64,000 nt of DNA from Firmicutes bacterium HGW-Firmicutes-7 (GTDB lineage: Bacteria; Bacillota; Clostridia; Lachnospirales; Vallitaleaceae): assembly GCA_002841375.1 (NCBI GenBank), contig PGZO01000005.1, forward strand, positions 1 to 64,000, written 5' to 3'. Made by a program: the position numbers and the translations under genes. The notes beneath the pieces are model-generated. The model was not told where the DNA came from, ran no database searches, and worked only from the letters and a program-made list of their open reading frames with translations. Each line of letters begins with the position of its first letter. Position 1 is the stretch's first letter. Below, piece by piece: positions 48,952 through 57,803 of this stretch.

Positions 48952-51189
48952 TTATTGCACCTGAATGATAAGAGGTTTGGCTTTTAATGTTGAGCAGCTA
49001 GCATTGATTGTAATAGAGCCAATATCGCCGGTAGTTTTTATCCATACACCTCTGCAGCCTCCGATTAATGAAAAAGTAGACGGACCAATAATGACGGCAG
49101 GACCATCGATAGAAATGTTAATAATCTCATCTGTGTAAGGCAGCTCATGATTTTCCTGATCCAGTAATTTTATGACGAACCTAGTTGAATCTATTTCACC
49201 ATGGCTTAATATTAGATCATCTGCTTTCATAGATAGTACGGTAGGTAGCGGGTTTTTAATATAAGTCTCTCGCACCATTTCATTATTATTAACAAAACCT
49301 ACAAGTGTAAGATCGCCAAAGGACATTCCCCACTGACTTTCTAGTTTATCGATAATCACGGGGGGATAGGCTATACCAGGATAACGTTCTTTAGCAGGGA
49401 AGTACGTGCCGATGGTTTTATCTTCAGTAAATAGCTTCACGCATTCACAATTCGTAAATATCGTTAAAGGAGCAATACCTCCTATAGCTCTTTCGCCTCT
49501 TGCATAGCGCGTAACTGCTTGCATTACAACTTCTTTGATGGGGCTAACTTGGCTTTTATAAAAGGCAGCTGCGTATTTAGGGATTCTAAACATATCCATT
49601 ACGCCGTGATAACAAATACGATCACCAGATCCAAAGTCAAAATGTGTATTGTAATCAAAAGCGCACCAGCCAATTGCACCAGTAATATGGGGATTAAGAG
49701 AAACAGCATTATGTACTTCCAAGTGTCTTAAAGCATGTTCATTTAAGCGTTCTTCTTGATCAAAACGTTTTGTAGGGTACATATGTCCATTGAATTCTGT
49801 AATCAAGTAAGGTACGTTATGGTCTAAGCCTGTAACCGATAGAGGTGATCGAAGTACACCATATATATCAGGGTCTCCAAGAGTAAAGTCATTCATCGTA
49901 TATACGTCTTCTAATAACTCGCTATTTATAATACATCTAACGCCACCTGTTGGTCTGGTATCATCTAATTCGTGGGCAATTTTGTTTGTTTGAAAAAAGA
50001 AATCATGATCGTCTGGAGATTCATTAATCCTGACACCCCAAATTATGATTGATGGATGATTAAAGTCTCGAACAATCATCTCACGAACATTTTCACAAGA
50101 TATTTTTTTCCAAGCTTCATCTCCAATATGTTGCCAACCTGGGATTTCTTCAAATACCAATAGGCCAATTTCATCACACTTGTTTAGAAAATGTTTAGAC
50201 TGAGGATAGTGAGACGTTCTTACGGTATTTAAACAAAGCTCATACTTAAGTAACTGCGCATCCTTTTCTTGGACACGTTTTGGCATGGCATAACCCACAT
50301 ATGGGAAAGCTTGATGTCTGTTTAACCCTCTAATTTTGAGGGGTTTTCCGTTAAGAAAGAAACCGTTAGGTAAAAATTCGGCTGTTCTAAAACCAATTTT
50401 TGTTTCGTATGTATCGATGATACCTTCTTTCTCAAGAGAAATTTTCAACATGTATAGGTTGGGATTTTCTATATCCCAAAGTTTTATGTGTGCTAAGTTT
50501 GATAGAATTAGAACAATTTCTTGTTCGGAGTTTTCAACAATTATTTCCTTTTGAAGCTGGGAAAGGATTTTACCTTCTAATGTAATTAGCATTGCGGATG
50601 TTGTTAAGGAGACCTTTGATGCACTGTTGTTTTGTATAATAATCGTTGCTTCTACTTCCTTTTCATCACATAACACATTTTTAGTCCTAGAAAATACGTG
50701 TTTAATATGTAGGGGATCAACAATACGTAGGTTGACTTCACGATAGATACCACCATAAGTTAAGAAGTCGACAACGAAACCAAAGGGAGGGATGTCTTCT
50801 CTTTCGGTAGAATCCACCATTACAACCAAAATGTTTTCAGAAGTAAAGCTTAAGTAGGGCGTTAAATCGAAGGAAAAGGGTGTATAGCCACCTTTATGCT
50901 CACCTAAATAAATACCATTGATGTATACTTGAGCATACGTCATAACACCTTCAAAATCAATATAAACCCACTGGTCTTTATGTCTTTTGTCAATCAAAAA
51001 GTACTTTCGATAACAAGATACAAATTGATAGATTTTTTCATCAAAGTAGTTATAGGGTATTTCTTGGTTTGCATGGGGTAGTGAAACGGTTTCAAAATGT
51101 TCTAGGTTATAATCTTTTTGAATGTAAGATAGTTCAAAAGATGGTGTAAATTGCCACTGCATATTTAAAGGCCTAATAACTCTTGACAT
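48952..51189 (-). CDS. Glycoside hydrolase family 2 enzyme (beta-galactosidase-like)
   Basis: A 745-residue intracellular glycosidase; no signal peptide. N-terminal sugar-binding jelly roll (IDFEGVMTYAQVYINGIYLG), Ig-like domain, then a TIM barrel with acid/base Glu390 in WGVRINESPD and nucleophile Glu465 in YLITEFNGHM, and a C-terminal beta extension. GH2 includes beta-galactosidases and beta-glucuronidases; the galactose setting favours beta-galactosidase, although the uxu locus elsewhere in the window keeps glucuronidase possible. AGGAGGG precedes the ATG. It is divergent from the AraC gene that probably controls it. Confidence 0.88.
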   Translation of the reverse strand: MSRVIRPLNMQWQFTPSFELSYIQKDYNLEHFETVSLPHANQEIPYNYFDEKIYQFVSCYRKYFLIDKRHKDQWVYIDFEGVMTYAQVYINGIYLGEHKGGYTPFSFDLTPYLSFTSENILVVMVDSTEREDIPPFGFVVDFLTYGGIYREVNLRIVDPLHIKHVFSRTKNVLCDEKEVEATIIIQNNSASKVSLTTSAMLITLEGKILSQLQKEIIVENSEQEIVLILSNLAHIKLWDIENPNLYMLKISLEKEGIIDTYETKIGFRTAEFLPNGFFLNGKPLKIRGLNRHQAFPYVGYAMPKRVQEKDAQLLKYELCLNTVRTSHYPQSKHFLNKCDEIGLLVFEEIPGWQHIGDEAWKKISCENVREMIVRDFNHPSIIIWGVRINESPDDHDFFFQTNKIAHELDDTRPTGGVRCIINSELLEDVYTMNDFTLGDPDIYGVLRSPLSVTGLDHNVPYLITEFNGHMYPTKRFDQEERLNEHALRHLEVHNAVSLNPHITGAIGWCAFDYNTHFDFGSGDRICYHGVMDMFRIPKYAAAFYKSQVSPIKEVVMQAVTRYARGERAIGGIAPLTIFTNCECVKLFTEDKTIGTYFPAKERYPGIAYPPVIIDKLESQWGMSFGDLTLVGFVNNNEMVRETYIKNPLPTVLSMKADDLILSHGEIDSTRFVIKLLDQENHELPYTDEIINISIDGPAVIIGPSTFSLIGGCRGVWIKTTGDIGSITINASCSTLKAKPLIIQVQ

Positions 51190-51334
51190 CTAAATCCCTC
51201 CTAAAATATAATTATATTATACATGCTTTTTTATTGATAATAAATAACACTATTTTAATGTGGATATAAATATATGAATGGCATATAACGAATTTTGCTG
51301 GCATATCTTTGGCCTCTATCAAGAAGGAGTATAC

Positions 51335-52156
51335 ATGGCACACTATTTTCCAACACTTAATAAGGATCAATTACGGTTGCCAATCTACTTGAAAACGATT
51401 GGTATCCATTATGAAGAAACTGTTGTGAATCGCCCTCAAGGATTTCCAGCTTATCAATGGATACAGTGCACCTCAGGAGAAGGCATATTTCAATATGAAC
51501 AGAAAGAATATAAGATTAAAAGTGGGCAAGGATTGTTTATCTATCCCCATGTTAAGCATAGTTATTATGCATTACAAAAGCCATGGATTACCCATTGGGT
51601 AAGTTTTGATGGTTATGGAATTAAGGCGCTTCTTGAAAGCTTACATATTAGTAGAACCGATATTTATGACGTATTAAACAAACCGTTATTAGAGAGCAGA
51701 TTTTATGATTGCTTTCAACTTGCTACTTCAAAGGGTATTTATAATAACATTGAAACCTCTGCATTTTTGTTTCAGTTTCTTATAGATATCGCAAAACATT
51801 CAGAGCCGCTACAGAAAACTTCTCTACATAGCCAGAAAAACAAATTAGAACCAGTGCTTCAGTTTATAGATGAAAACTATTTTAGAGCGATTACCATTGA
51901 GCAATTAGCGCAGAAAGTTAATGTTACACCTCAATATCTTTGTGTTCTTTTTCAAAGAATGATCAAGAAGCGTCCGTTTGAGTATATTAATGAAGTGCGA
52001 GTTAGTAAAAGTAAAGAATTAATTTTAATCCATAGAACGATGTCAATTACTACAATTAGCAAAACAGTGGGTTTTGAGAGTTCAAGTTATTATGGCGCAC
52101 AATTTAAAAAAATCGAAGGAATGACACCAGGAAAATTTAAAGCTTTGTTCGAATAA
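51335..52156 (+). CDS. AraC-family transcriptional regulator
   Basis: A 273-residue regulator from ATG 51335 (AAGGAG at 51324-51329). The N-terminal cupin sensor (about 25-110) has FQYEQKEYKIKSGQGLFIYP and HVKHSYYA. Two helix-turn-helix motifs are at the C-terminus: ITIEQLAQKVNVTPQYLCVLF and TTISKTVGFESSSYYGAQFK. It is divergent from the GH2 gene and 44 bases ahead of galM, so it should respond to a galactoside and control either or both. Confidence 0.92.
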   Translation: MAHYFPTLNKDQLRLPIYLKTIGIHYEETVVNRPQGFPAYQWIQCTSGEGIFQYEQKEYKIKSGQGLFIYPHVKHSYYALQKPWITHWVSFDGYGIKALLESLHISRTDIYDVLNKPLLESRFYDCFQLATSKGIYNNIETSAFLFQFLIDIAKHSEPLQKTSLHSQKNKLEPVLQFIDENYFRAITIEQLAQKVNVTPQYLCVLFQRMIKKRPFEYINEVRVSKSKELILIHRTMSITTISKTVGFESSSYYGAQFKKIEGMTPGKFKALFE

Positions 52157-52200
52157 CACAAGAATCTCAGAAATGAGAATATAATAAGGAGGGGATCAAG

Positions 52201-53244
52201 TTGAATATTGTAAAAGGGTGTTTTGGTAAAACGAAGAAAGGGGAAACAGTAACTAAATATACTTTAGTAAATGACCACGGTTATTCGGTGAGTGTTTTGA
52301 ATTATGGAGGAATTATTAATGAGATTCTGGTACCAGATAGACATGGCATTATTAAAAATGTGGTACTCGGGTATAATAATATAGTAGACTATGAGGAAAA
52401 CGCTCCTTATTTTGGTTGTATTACAGGTAGAACAGCTGGAAGAATCAAAGATGCAACCTTCTCTATTGGAGAGGATACATATGTATTGGGAAAAAATGAC
52501 GGGAATAACAATCTTCATGGAGGTTTCAATGCGCTTGATAAAACAATTTGGAATATAACGGAAGTGGTTGAAAAAGATGTAGCCATGGTATCATTAAATT
52601 ATATGAGTCCTCACTTAGAAGAGGGTTATCCTGGTAATGTAGATATCATTGTTTCTTATAAATGGGATAATACAAACCAATTATCAATTTCCTATAGAGC
52701 TACTACGGATCAAGAAACAATCATTAATTTAACGAATCATTCTTATTTTAATTTATCGGGAGATTTCTCTACAGATATTTTAGATCATACTTTGCAAATA
52801 GAAGCAGATAGATTTATTCAGCTGAGAAAAGATTTAACGCCAGAAGATATCAGTGAGGTTAAAGATACACCATTCGATTTTAGAGTAGCAAAAACAATTG
52901 GACAAGATATTAATGAAAACAATCGTCAGTTAATGATTGAAAATGGATATGATCATCCATTTATACTTGATTCAATTAAAAGGCCTCAAATTACATTAGC
53001 TCACGAGAGAAGTGGAAGGAAGCTATCCATTACTACAGACGAAACTTGTGTAGTCTGTTATACAGGAAACTTTCTAAATGCCAAATTTAAAGCATATGAT
53101 GAGGTCCCCTTAAAAAAGAGTGCAGGTGTTTGTCTTGAAACCCAATATTATCCGGACAGTCAAAATTTCAAGCTTGTACCTTCAAAGACGCTGAAACCTT
53201 ATGAAGCGTACTTAACGGTTACTTCTTATCATTTTACGAATTGA
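52201..53244 (+). CDS. galM: Aldose 1-epimerase (galactose mutarotase)
   Basis: Interconverts alpha- and beta-D-galactose so that GalK can use sugar released by the beta-glycosidase. The 347-residue protein has the family blocks NNLHGG, NLTNHSYFNLSGD (catalytic His), ENGYDHPFIL and the general-base Glu in CLETQYYPDSQN. The start is TTG 52201 with AAGGAGGGG about six bases upstream; there is no closer ATG in frame. It is probably co-transcribed with the AraC gene. Confidence 0.96.
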   Translation: MNIVKGCFGKTKKGETVTKYTLVNDHGYSVSVLNYGGIINEILVPDRHGIIKNVVLGYNNIVDYEENAPYFGCITGRTAGRIKDATFSIGEDTYVLGKNDGNNNLHGGFNALDKTIWNITEVVEKDVAMVSLNYMSPHLEEGYPGNVDIIVSYKWDNTNQLSISYRATTDQETIINLTNHSYFNLSGDFSTDILDHTLQIEADRFIQLRKDLTPEDISEVKDTPFDFRVAKTIGQDINENNRQLMIENGYDHPFILDSIKRPQITLAHERSGRKLSITTDETCVVCYTGNFLNAKFKAYDEVPLKKSAGVCLETQYYPDSQNFKLVPSKTLKPYEAYLTVTSYHFTN

Positions 53245-53310
53245 AGAAAGATTATTCTTGCTTTAGTAATCATTGACATTTTTCACGATTAGCTCTATTA
53301 TTATTTAAGA

Positions 53311-53353
53311 AGAACAACTTACTTTTGACACGATAATAGTAGAATAATATTTA
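53311..53353 (+). promoter_or_regulatory. ilvE promoter, within a degenerate copy of the 59-kb repeat start
   Basis: TTGACA (53325-53330), 17 bp, TATTTA (53348-53353). The sequence AGAACAACTTACTTTTGA (53311-53328) and CACGATAAT resemble the first 30 bases of the tandem repeat units at 59231. Confidence 0.55.
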
Positions 53354-53372
53354 TAAAGGGGGCATTTTTACA

Positions 53373-54443
53373 ATGCTAAATATTAAAATTGAAAAGACTA
53401 CGCAACCAAAACAGAAGCCAATTAATCCGGATGATTTAGGCTTTGGACAATTATTTTCTGATCATATGTTTGAAATGACGTATACAGAAGGTCAAGGCTG
53501 GCATGATCCAGAAATAAAACCTTATCAACCAATTGTTTTAGATCCATCAGCTATGGTTTTTCATTATGGTCAAGAAATGTTTGAAGGCCTAAAGGCGTAT
53601 AAGACGAAGGATGGAAGGGTTTTGCTCTTTAGACCAGAAAAAAATATTGAAAGAACAAACATTACAAATGAAAGACTTTGTATTCCTATGGTAGATGAAG
53701 AAGACATTCTTCAAGCAATAAAAGCAATCGTTTCGATTGACAAGGATTGGATTCCAGAAGCAGAGGGAACATCTTTATATATTAGACCTTTTATTATTGC
53801 AACGGATCCGTTTTTAGGTGTGAGACCTTCTAATACGTATAAATTTCTTATCATTGTTGGGCCTGTAGGTGCATATTATAAAGAAGGAATCAATCCAGTG
53901 AAAATATGGGTTGAAAATGAGTATGTACGTGCTGTAAAAGGTGGTACAGGATATGCTAAAACAGGTGGTAACTATGCGGCTAGCTTAAAAGCTCAAGTAA
54001 AAGCAAAAGAAAATGGCTATACTCAAGTATTATGGTTAGACGGTATCGAAAGAAAATACATTGAAGAAGTAGGAACGATGAACGTTTTCTTCAAGATCAA
54101 TGGGCAAGTAATTACGCCTTCACTAGAAGGTAGTATTTTGCCGGGTATTACACGAAATTCTGTTATTGAATTATTGAAATCATGGAATATACCAATTACT
54201 GAAAGAAAGATTTCTATAGACGAAGTGTATGAAGCGGCTCAAGCGGGTACACTTGAAGAAGTGTTTGGAACAGGAACTGCAGCAGTAATTTCTCCTGTTG
54301 GGGAGTTAAATTGGAACGGAAAAATATTCAAGGTTAATGGCGGGGAAATTGGCGCATTATCTCAAAGAGTATATGATTATATTACTGGAATACAAACTGG
54401 AAAGTTAGAAGATGTTTTCAATTGGGTTGTTGAAGTAAAGTAG
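53373..54443 (+). CDS. ilvE: Branched-chain amino-acid aminotransferase
   Basis: Transfers the amino group between glutamate and branched-chain keto acids; PLP fold-type IV. The 356-residue length and motifs fit the BCAT group that includes eukaryotic enzymes: FHYGQEMFEGLKAYK, LYIRPF, PLP Lys196 in GYAKTGGNYAASL, WLDGIERKYIEEVGTMN and SLEGSILPGITRNS. AAAGGGGG precedes the ATG. It is monocistronic, with a promoter just upstream and a terminator after it. Confidence 0.96.
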   Translation: MLNIKIEKTTQPKQKPINPDDLGFGQLFSDHMFEMTYTEGQGWHDPEIKPYQPIVLDPSAMVFHYGQEMFEGLKAYKTKDGRVLLFRPEKNIERTNITNERLCIPMVDEEDILQAIKAIVSIDKDWIPEAEGTSLYIRPFIIATDPFLGVRPSNTYKFLIIVGPVGAYYKEGINPVKIWVENEYVRAVKGGTGYAKTGGNYAASLKAQVKAKENGYTQVLWLDGIERKYIEEVGTMNVFFKINGQVITPSLEGSILPGITRNSVIELLKSWNIPITERKISIDEVYEAAQAGTLEEVFGTGTAAVISPVGELNWNGKIFKVNGGEIGALSQRVYDYITGIQTGKLEDVFNWVVEVK

Positions 54444-54457
54444 TAGTAAGCATGTCT

Positions 54458-54490
54458 AAAAGACTTTCTGATTAGAAAGTCTTTTGTTTT
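54458..54490 (+). terminator. ilvE terminator
   Basis: AAAAGACTTTCT (54458-54469) pairs perfectly with AGAAAGTCTTTT (54474-54485), then GTTTTG. Confidence 0.85.
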
Positions 54491-54516
54491 GAACATCTTA
54501 TTAGGGGGTATGGTAG

Positions 54517-55347
54517 TTGAGCTTATATGAGCTTATATTTTCATTTATGGTTTATGGATTTGTTGGTTGGTGTTGGGAAACACCATATGTATCAATTAAA
54601 CAACGAAAGGTAGTAAACAGAGGCTTTCTAAATGGCCCCTTTATACCCATATATGCATTTGGCGCTTTATTTATTATACGTTCAGAGGCTTTTTTGCAGT
54701 TAATATTGCCATCAAATGCTATGCTCCAGTTCTTACTTGTAGTACTATATGCATCTATTATGAGCTCTATATTAGAATATGTCACCTCCTATGTGTTAGA
54801 GCAAGCTTTTCATACGAAATGGTGGGATTATTCTGATAAAAAATTTAATTTAAATGGACGAATATGTTTAGTATATTCAATTGGGTGGGGATTTGTAGGT
54901 TTTAGTATTATAAAATGGATTCATCCAGTGGTTCAATCATTAATAGCCGGTATATCTATAAAAATAGGAACGATGGTATTGATAATTTATTGTTTTATGT
55001 TTATCGTTGATGTGATCTTAACACTTAAAGACTTAATTTCTTTAAAGATTATTATGTCAGATCTTTTGGCATTGACGGGAGAGCTTAAGGTTAAATTAGT
55101 CGAAGGTATTCATCTTCAAAAGGGCAAGCTTGTTGAAAACTTAGAAATAAGGCAAGTAAAAATAAAAGAGGAAATCTTGTACAGAAAAGCCCAAGGCGGG
55201 GCTGCACTGTCAGAGAAGCAAGAAGCACTATTTTATCTATTAGAAAAAAGTAAAAAGTATTCTAGATTTTACCATATTTTCCCCAAAGCTAGATCTAGTA
55301 AATTCCATGAACTTGTTGATGTAGTAAGAAAAAATATCAAAAGATAA
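54517..55347 (+). CDS. CmpB-like integral membrane protein (putative ABC-transporter type IV family)
   Basis: A 276-residue membrane protein. The N-terminal stretch FMVYGFVGWCWETPYVSIKQ and VNRGFLNGPFIPIYAFGAL is the signature of the PF06541 (ABC_trans_CmpB) family; five or so hydrophobic segments fill residues 1-180, and a charged helical tail (about 185-276) is cytoplasmic. The start is TTG 54517 with AGGGGG upstream. Function is not established in the family; no ATP-binding gene is near. Confidence 0.82.
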   Translation: MSLYELIFSFMVYGFVGWCWETPYVSIKQRKVVNRGFLNGPFIPIYAFGALFIIRSEAFLQLILPSNAMLQFLLVVLYASIMSSILEYVTSYVLEQAFHTKWWDYSDKKFNLNGRICLVYSIGWGFVGFSIIKWIHPVVQSLIAGISIKIGTMVLIIYCFMFIVDVILTLKDLISLKIIMSDLLALTGELKVKLVEGIHLQKGKLVENLEIRQVKIKEEILYRKAQGGAALSEKQEALFYLLEKSKKYSRFYHIFPKARSSKFHELVDVVRKNIKR

Positions 55348-55423
55348 AAATTTAACAAAATCAATTGATAATTGACTATTAAAAAGGTATAATTAAGTGA
55401 CTACATATTAGGAGGAAATCAGT

Positions 55424-56791
55424 TTGTTAAATATTGGTGGTAAGCGTAAAAAGAAATCTCAAGAGGCATTGGATTTTGGACCAATGATTCTCGAGTTAGA
55501 ACAAATTAAGTTAGGAAAACAATCAAGCCTTGATGATTACCCCGGGATGAATAAGGAAGTTGTTGACAAGCTTAAAGAACTAGTATGTTCAAATTGTAAT
55601 ACACATAATTCTTTTGTTAGAGAAATAGATCAATTGCTGCAAACGTTAATGACAATGGATTTTGTTAAAGAAATGATTAGAGGTGCAGAGCATCAATCAG
55701 AAATGGTCGAAACAATTGCTGCGACCAGTGAGGAAATGGCTGCTAATATAGAAGATATTGCACAATTTGTTAAAGACTCATTGAACTCAGCTCATGAGTC
55801 CAATCAAAAAGCAGTAATAAGCAAAAAGTTAATGAATGAGACGGTAGAGTCAATTGAAGTAAGCTATAAAGAGACAGAAATGGCGAAAGAACAAATTATT
55901 AGTGTAAATGATCAAACACAAAAAATTGATGAAATGGTTAATATAATTATTTCAGTTGCTGCACAAACGAATCTATTGGCACTGAATGCTTCTATTGAAG
56001 CAGCCCGCGCTGGTGAAAGTGGAAAGGGTTTTTCAGTTGTTGCAAATGAGATAAAGAAACTCGCGGATCATACGAAGGAATCAGTAAACTATATTCAAGA
56101 AAGTGTTCGTAATCTTAGAACTCAAACGCAAGCATCAACAGCTGCAATAGAAAAGGCAAGTTCATCTTTTTTAAAGGGTAAGAAGTCTTTAGCTGAGGTA
56201 TTAGCAGCAATCGAGGCTGTGGATACATCAACAAAAGAGATTGAAACAAACATGCAACAAATTAATTCTAATATTGAACAACAGACTGCATCTTCTCAAG
56301 AAGTATCCTCATCAGCTCAAATTATAAATGAGAAGACAAAAGATTTACATATGGATAGCATAAGAACGGGAAAAGGGTTTTATACGATATCTCTTGAAAT
56401 TGATGATGTAAGAAAAGATTTAGTGAAAAAAGCGAGCGGAATTTCAAAGCAAGATTCCATAGAGCTTTGTATTACAGATCATTTAAATTGGCGATGGCGA
56501 GTTTATAATATGATACTTGGTAATACCCAAATTGAAGCAGCTTTAGTTGCTGATCCTAATCAAAGCAGATTGGGTAGGTGGATTCAAAATTTTGGTTCTA
56601 AGGAACCTGCCTTTGCACAATATATTAGTAGACTTGAAAGCCCAAGGGTTAATCTTCATAGCATTGCCGAGAAGGCCGTTAACGCTTATAATAAAGGTAA
56701 CATTCAAGATGCTGAAGAGTATTTGAACCAATTAGACGATGTATCAGTAGAAATAGTTAAGATATTAAGAGAAATGCAATCAAAAGGTTAA
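55424..56791 (+). CDS. Cytoplasmic methyl-accepting chemoreceptor with a degenerate CZB domain
   Basis: A 455-residue soluble receptor: no membrane segment. The N-terminal 70 residues are of unknown type (with [10 protein letters not shown]); a signalling coiled coil follows with the conserved tip [24 protein letters not shown] (shortened here by position: about 181-203). The C-terminus is a chemoreceptor zinc-binding domain (about 345-455), but of the usual ligands only His353 and His412 remain; the Cys position is Ser381 and the third His is Arg408. Start TTG 55424 with AGGAGG seven bases before. It may sense something other than zinc-linked oxidants. Confidence 0.88.
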   Translation: MLNIGGKRKKKSQEALDFGPMILELEQIKLGKQSSLDDYPGMNKEVVDKLKELVCSNCNTHNSFVREIDQLLQTLMTMDFVKEMIRGAEHQSEMVETIAATSEEMAANIEDIAQFVKDSLNSAHESNQKAVISKKLMNETVESIEVSYKETEMAKEQIISVNDQTQKIDEMVNIIISVAAQTNLLALNASIEAARAGESGKGFSVVANEIKKLADHTKESVNYIQESVRNLRTQTQASTAAIEKASSSFLKGKKSLAEVLAAIEAVDTSTKEIETNMQQINSNIEQQTASSQEVSSSAQIINEKTKDLHMDSIRTGKGFYTISLEIDDVRKDLVKKASGISKQDSIELCITDHLNWRWRVYNMILGNTQIEAALVADPNQSRLGRWIQNFGSKEPAFAQYISRLESPRVNLHSIAEKAVNAYNKGNIQDAEEYLNQLDDVSVEIVKILREMQSKG

Positions 56792-56844
56792 GTATTTATA
56801 TAGAAAGTTAATGCTTGTTTATATGGCTTAGAGATTTTGCCACA

Positions 56845-56895
56845 CAATATTCAACATGGGCCGTTTTCATTGAAAACGGCCCATGTTGAATATTG
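56845..56895. repeat. 24-bp perfect inverted repeat with a 3-base loop
   Basis: The arm 56845-56868 (starting CAATATTCAACATGGGCC) is exactly complementary to 56872-56895, leaving loop ATT. No T-run follows on either strand. It sits between the chemoreceptor and radical SAM genes and may act as a transcription barrier or an RNA hairpin. Confidence 0.9.
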
Positions 56896-56954
56896 CACCT
56901 TAAGATGTATCATTAAATTATATTTGCAAATAATAGGTTAAATGAGGTGAAGAA

Positions 56955-57800
56955 ATGAGAGAAGCGCTATATTATACCACGACAAACAATGGAGTTGAAT
57001 GTAAGCTGTGCCCTCACAATTGCACGATTCAAGAAAACAAAGTAGGACGCTGTAAAGTAAGGCAGAATATAAAAGGAAAGCTATATAGCCTAAACTACAA
57101 TCAAGTGAGTACTATTCAGGTTGATCCAATTGAAAAGAAACCAATAATGAACTGGATGTCAGGAAGTGAAATTTTTTCTGTAGGAAGCTATGGGTGCAAC
57201 TTTCATTGCGGATTTTGTCAAAATCATTCCATTAGCTTAGCGTTACCAGATACGATCCACATATCACCAGAGGAGATTGTAGCACAAGCATTGTCCTTAG
57301 GGCTACCATCTATTGCCTATACGTATAATGAACCAACAGTGTTTTATGAAATGATGTTAGAAACTGCAAAGTTAGCAAATGAGAAGGGCCTTAAAAATGT
57401 TATTGTTACGAATGGATTCATTAACCAAGCGCCCTTAATGGAAATATTACCATATATTGACGCGATGAATATAGATTTAAAAGCATATGATGATCCTTCA
57501 TACCATAATCTGGGTGGTAAAACAGTAGAAGATGTTTTAGAAACCATTAAGTTAGCAAGTAAATATTGTCACGTAGAAGTTACAATGCTCATAGTACCAA
57601 CAATAAATGACGATCCTAAGAAGTTTGAGGAATTGCTATGTAAATTAAAAAAAGAGGCACCTAACATTGTAATTCATTTATCAAGATATTTTCCAAGGTA
57701 TCAATATGACGAGCCTGCTACAGAAATTATGCTGATGATTGAGTTTAAAGATATAGCAGAAAAGTATTTTAAATATGTATATTTAGGAAATGTGAGGTAA
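56955..57800 (+). CDS. AmmeMemoRadiSam system radical SAM enzyme
   Basis: A 281-residue radical SAM protein. The iron-sulfur motif is CNFHCGFC (Cys81, Cys85, Cys88), preceded by a Cys-rich N-terminal motif CKLCPHNC...GRC (Cys16, 19, 23, 33) typical of this family. Later blocks include NEPTVFYE, VTNGFI, DAMNIDLKA and HLSRYFPRYQ. The next gene, three bases away, fuses the two other components of the system. The chemistry of the system in bacteria is not established to my knowledge. TGAGGTGAAG precedes the ATG. Confidence 0.93.
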   Translation: MREALYYTTTNNGVECKLCPHNCTIQENKVGRCKVRQNIKGKLYSLNYNQVSTIQVDPIEKKPIMNWMSGSEIFSVGSYGCNFHCGFCQNHSISLALPDTIHISPEEIVAQALSLGLPSIAYTYNEPTVFYEMMLETAKLANEKGLKNVIVTNGFINQAPLMEILPYIDAMNIDLKAYDDPSYHNLGGKTVEDVLETIKLASKYCHVEVTMLIVPTINDDPKKFEELLCKLKKEAPNIVIHLSRYFPRYQYDEPATEIMLMIEFKDIAEKYFKYVYLGNVR

Positions 57801-57803
57801 CCT

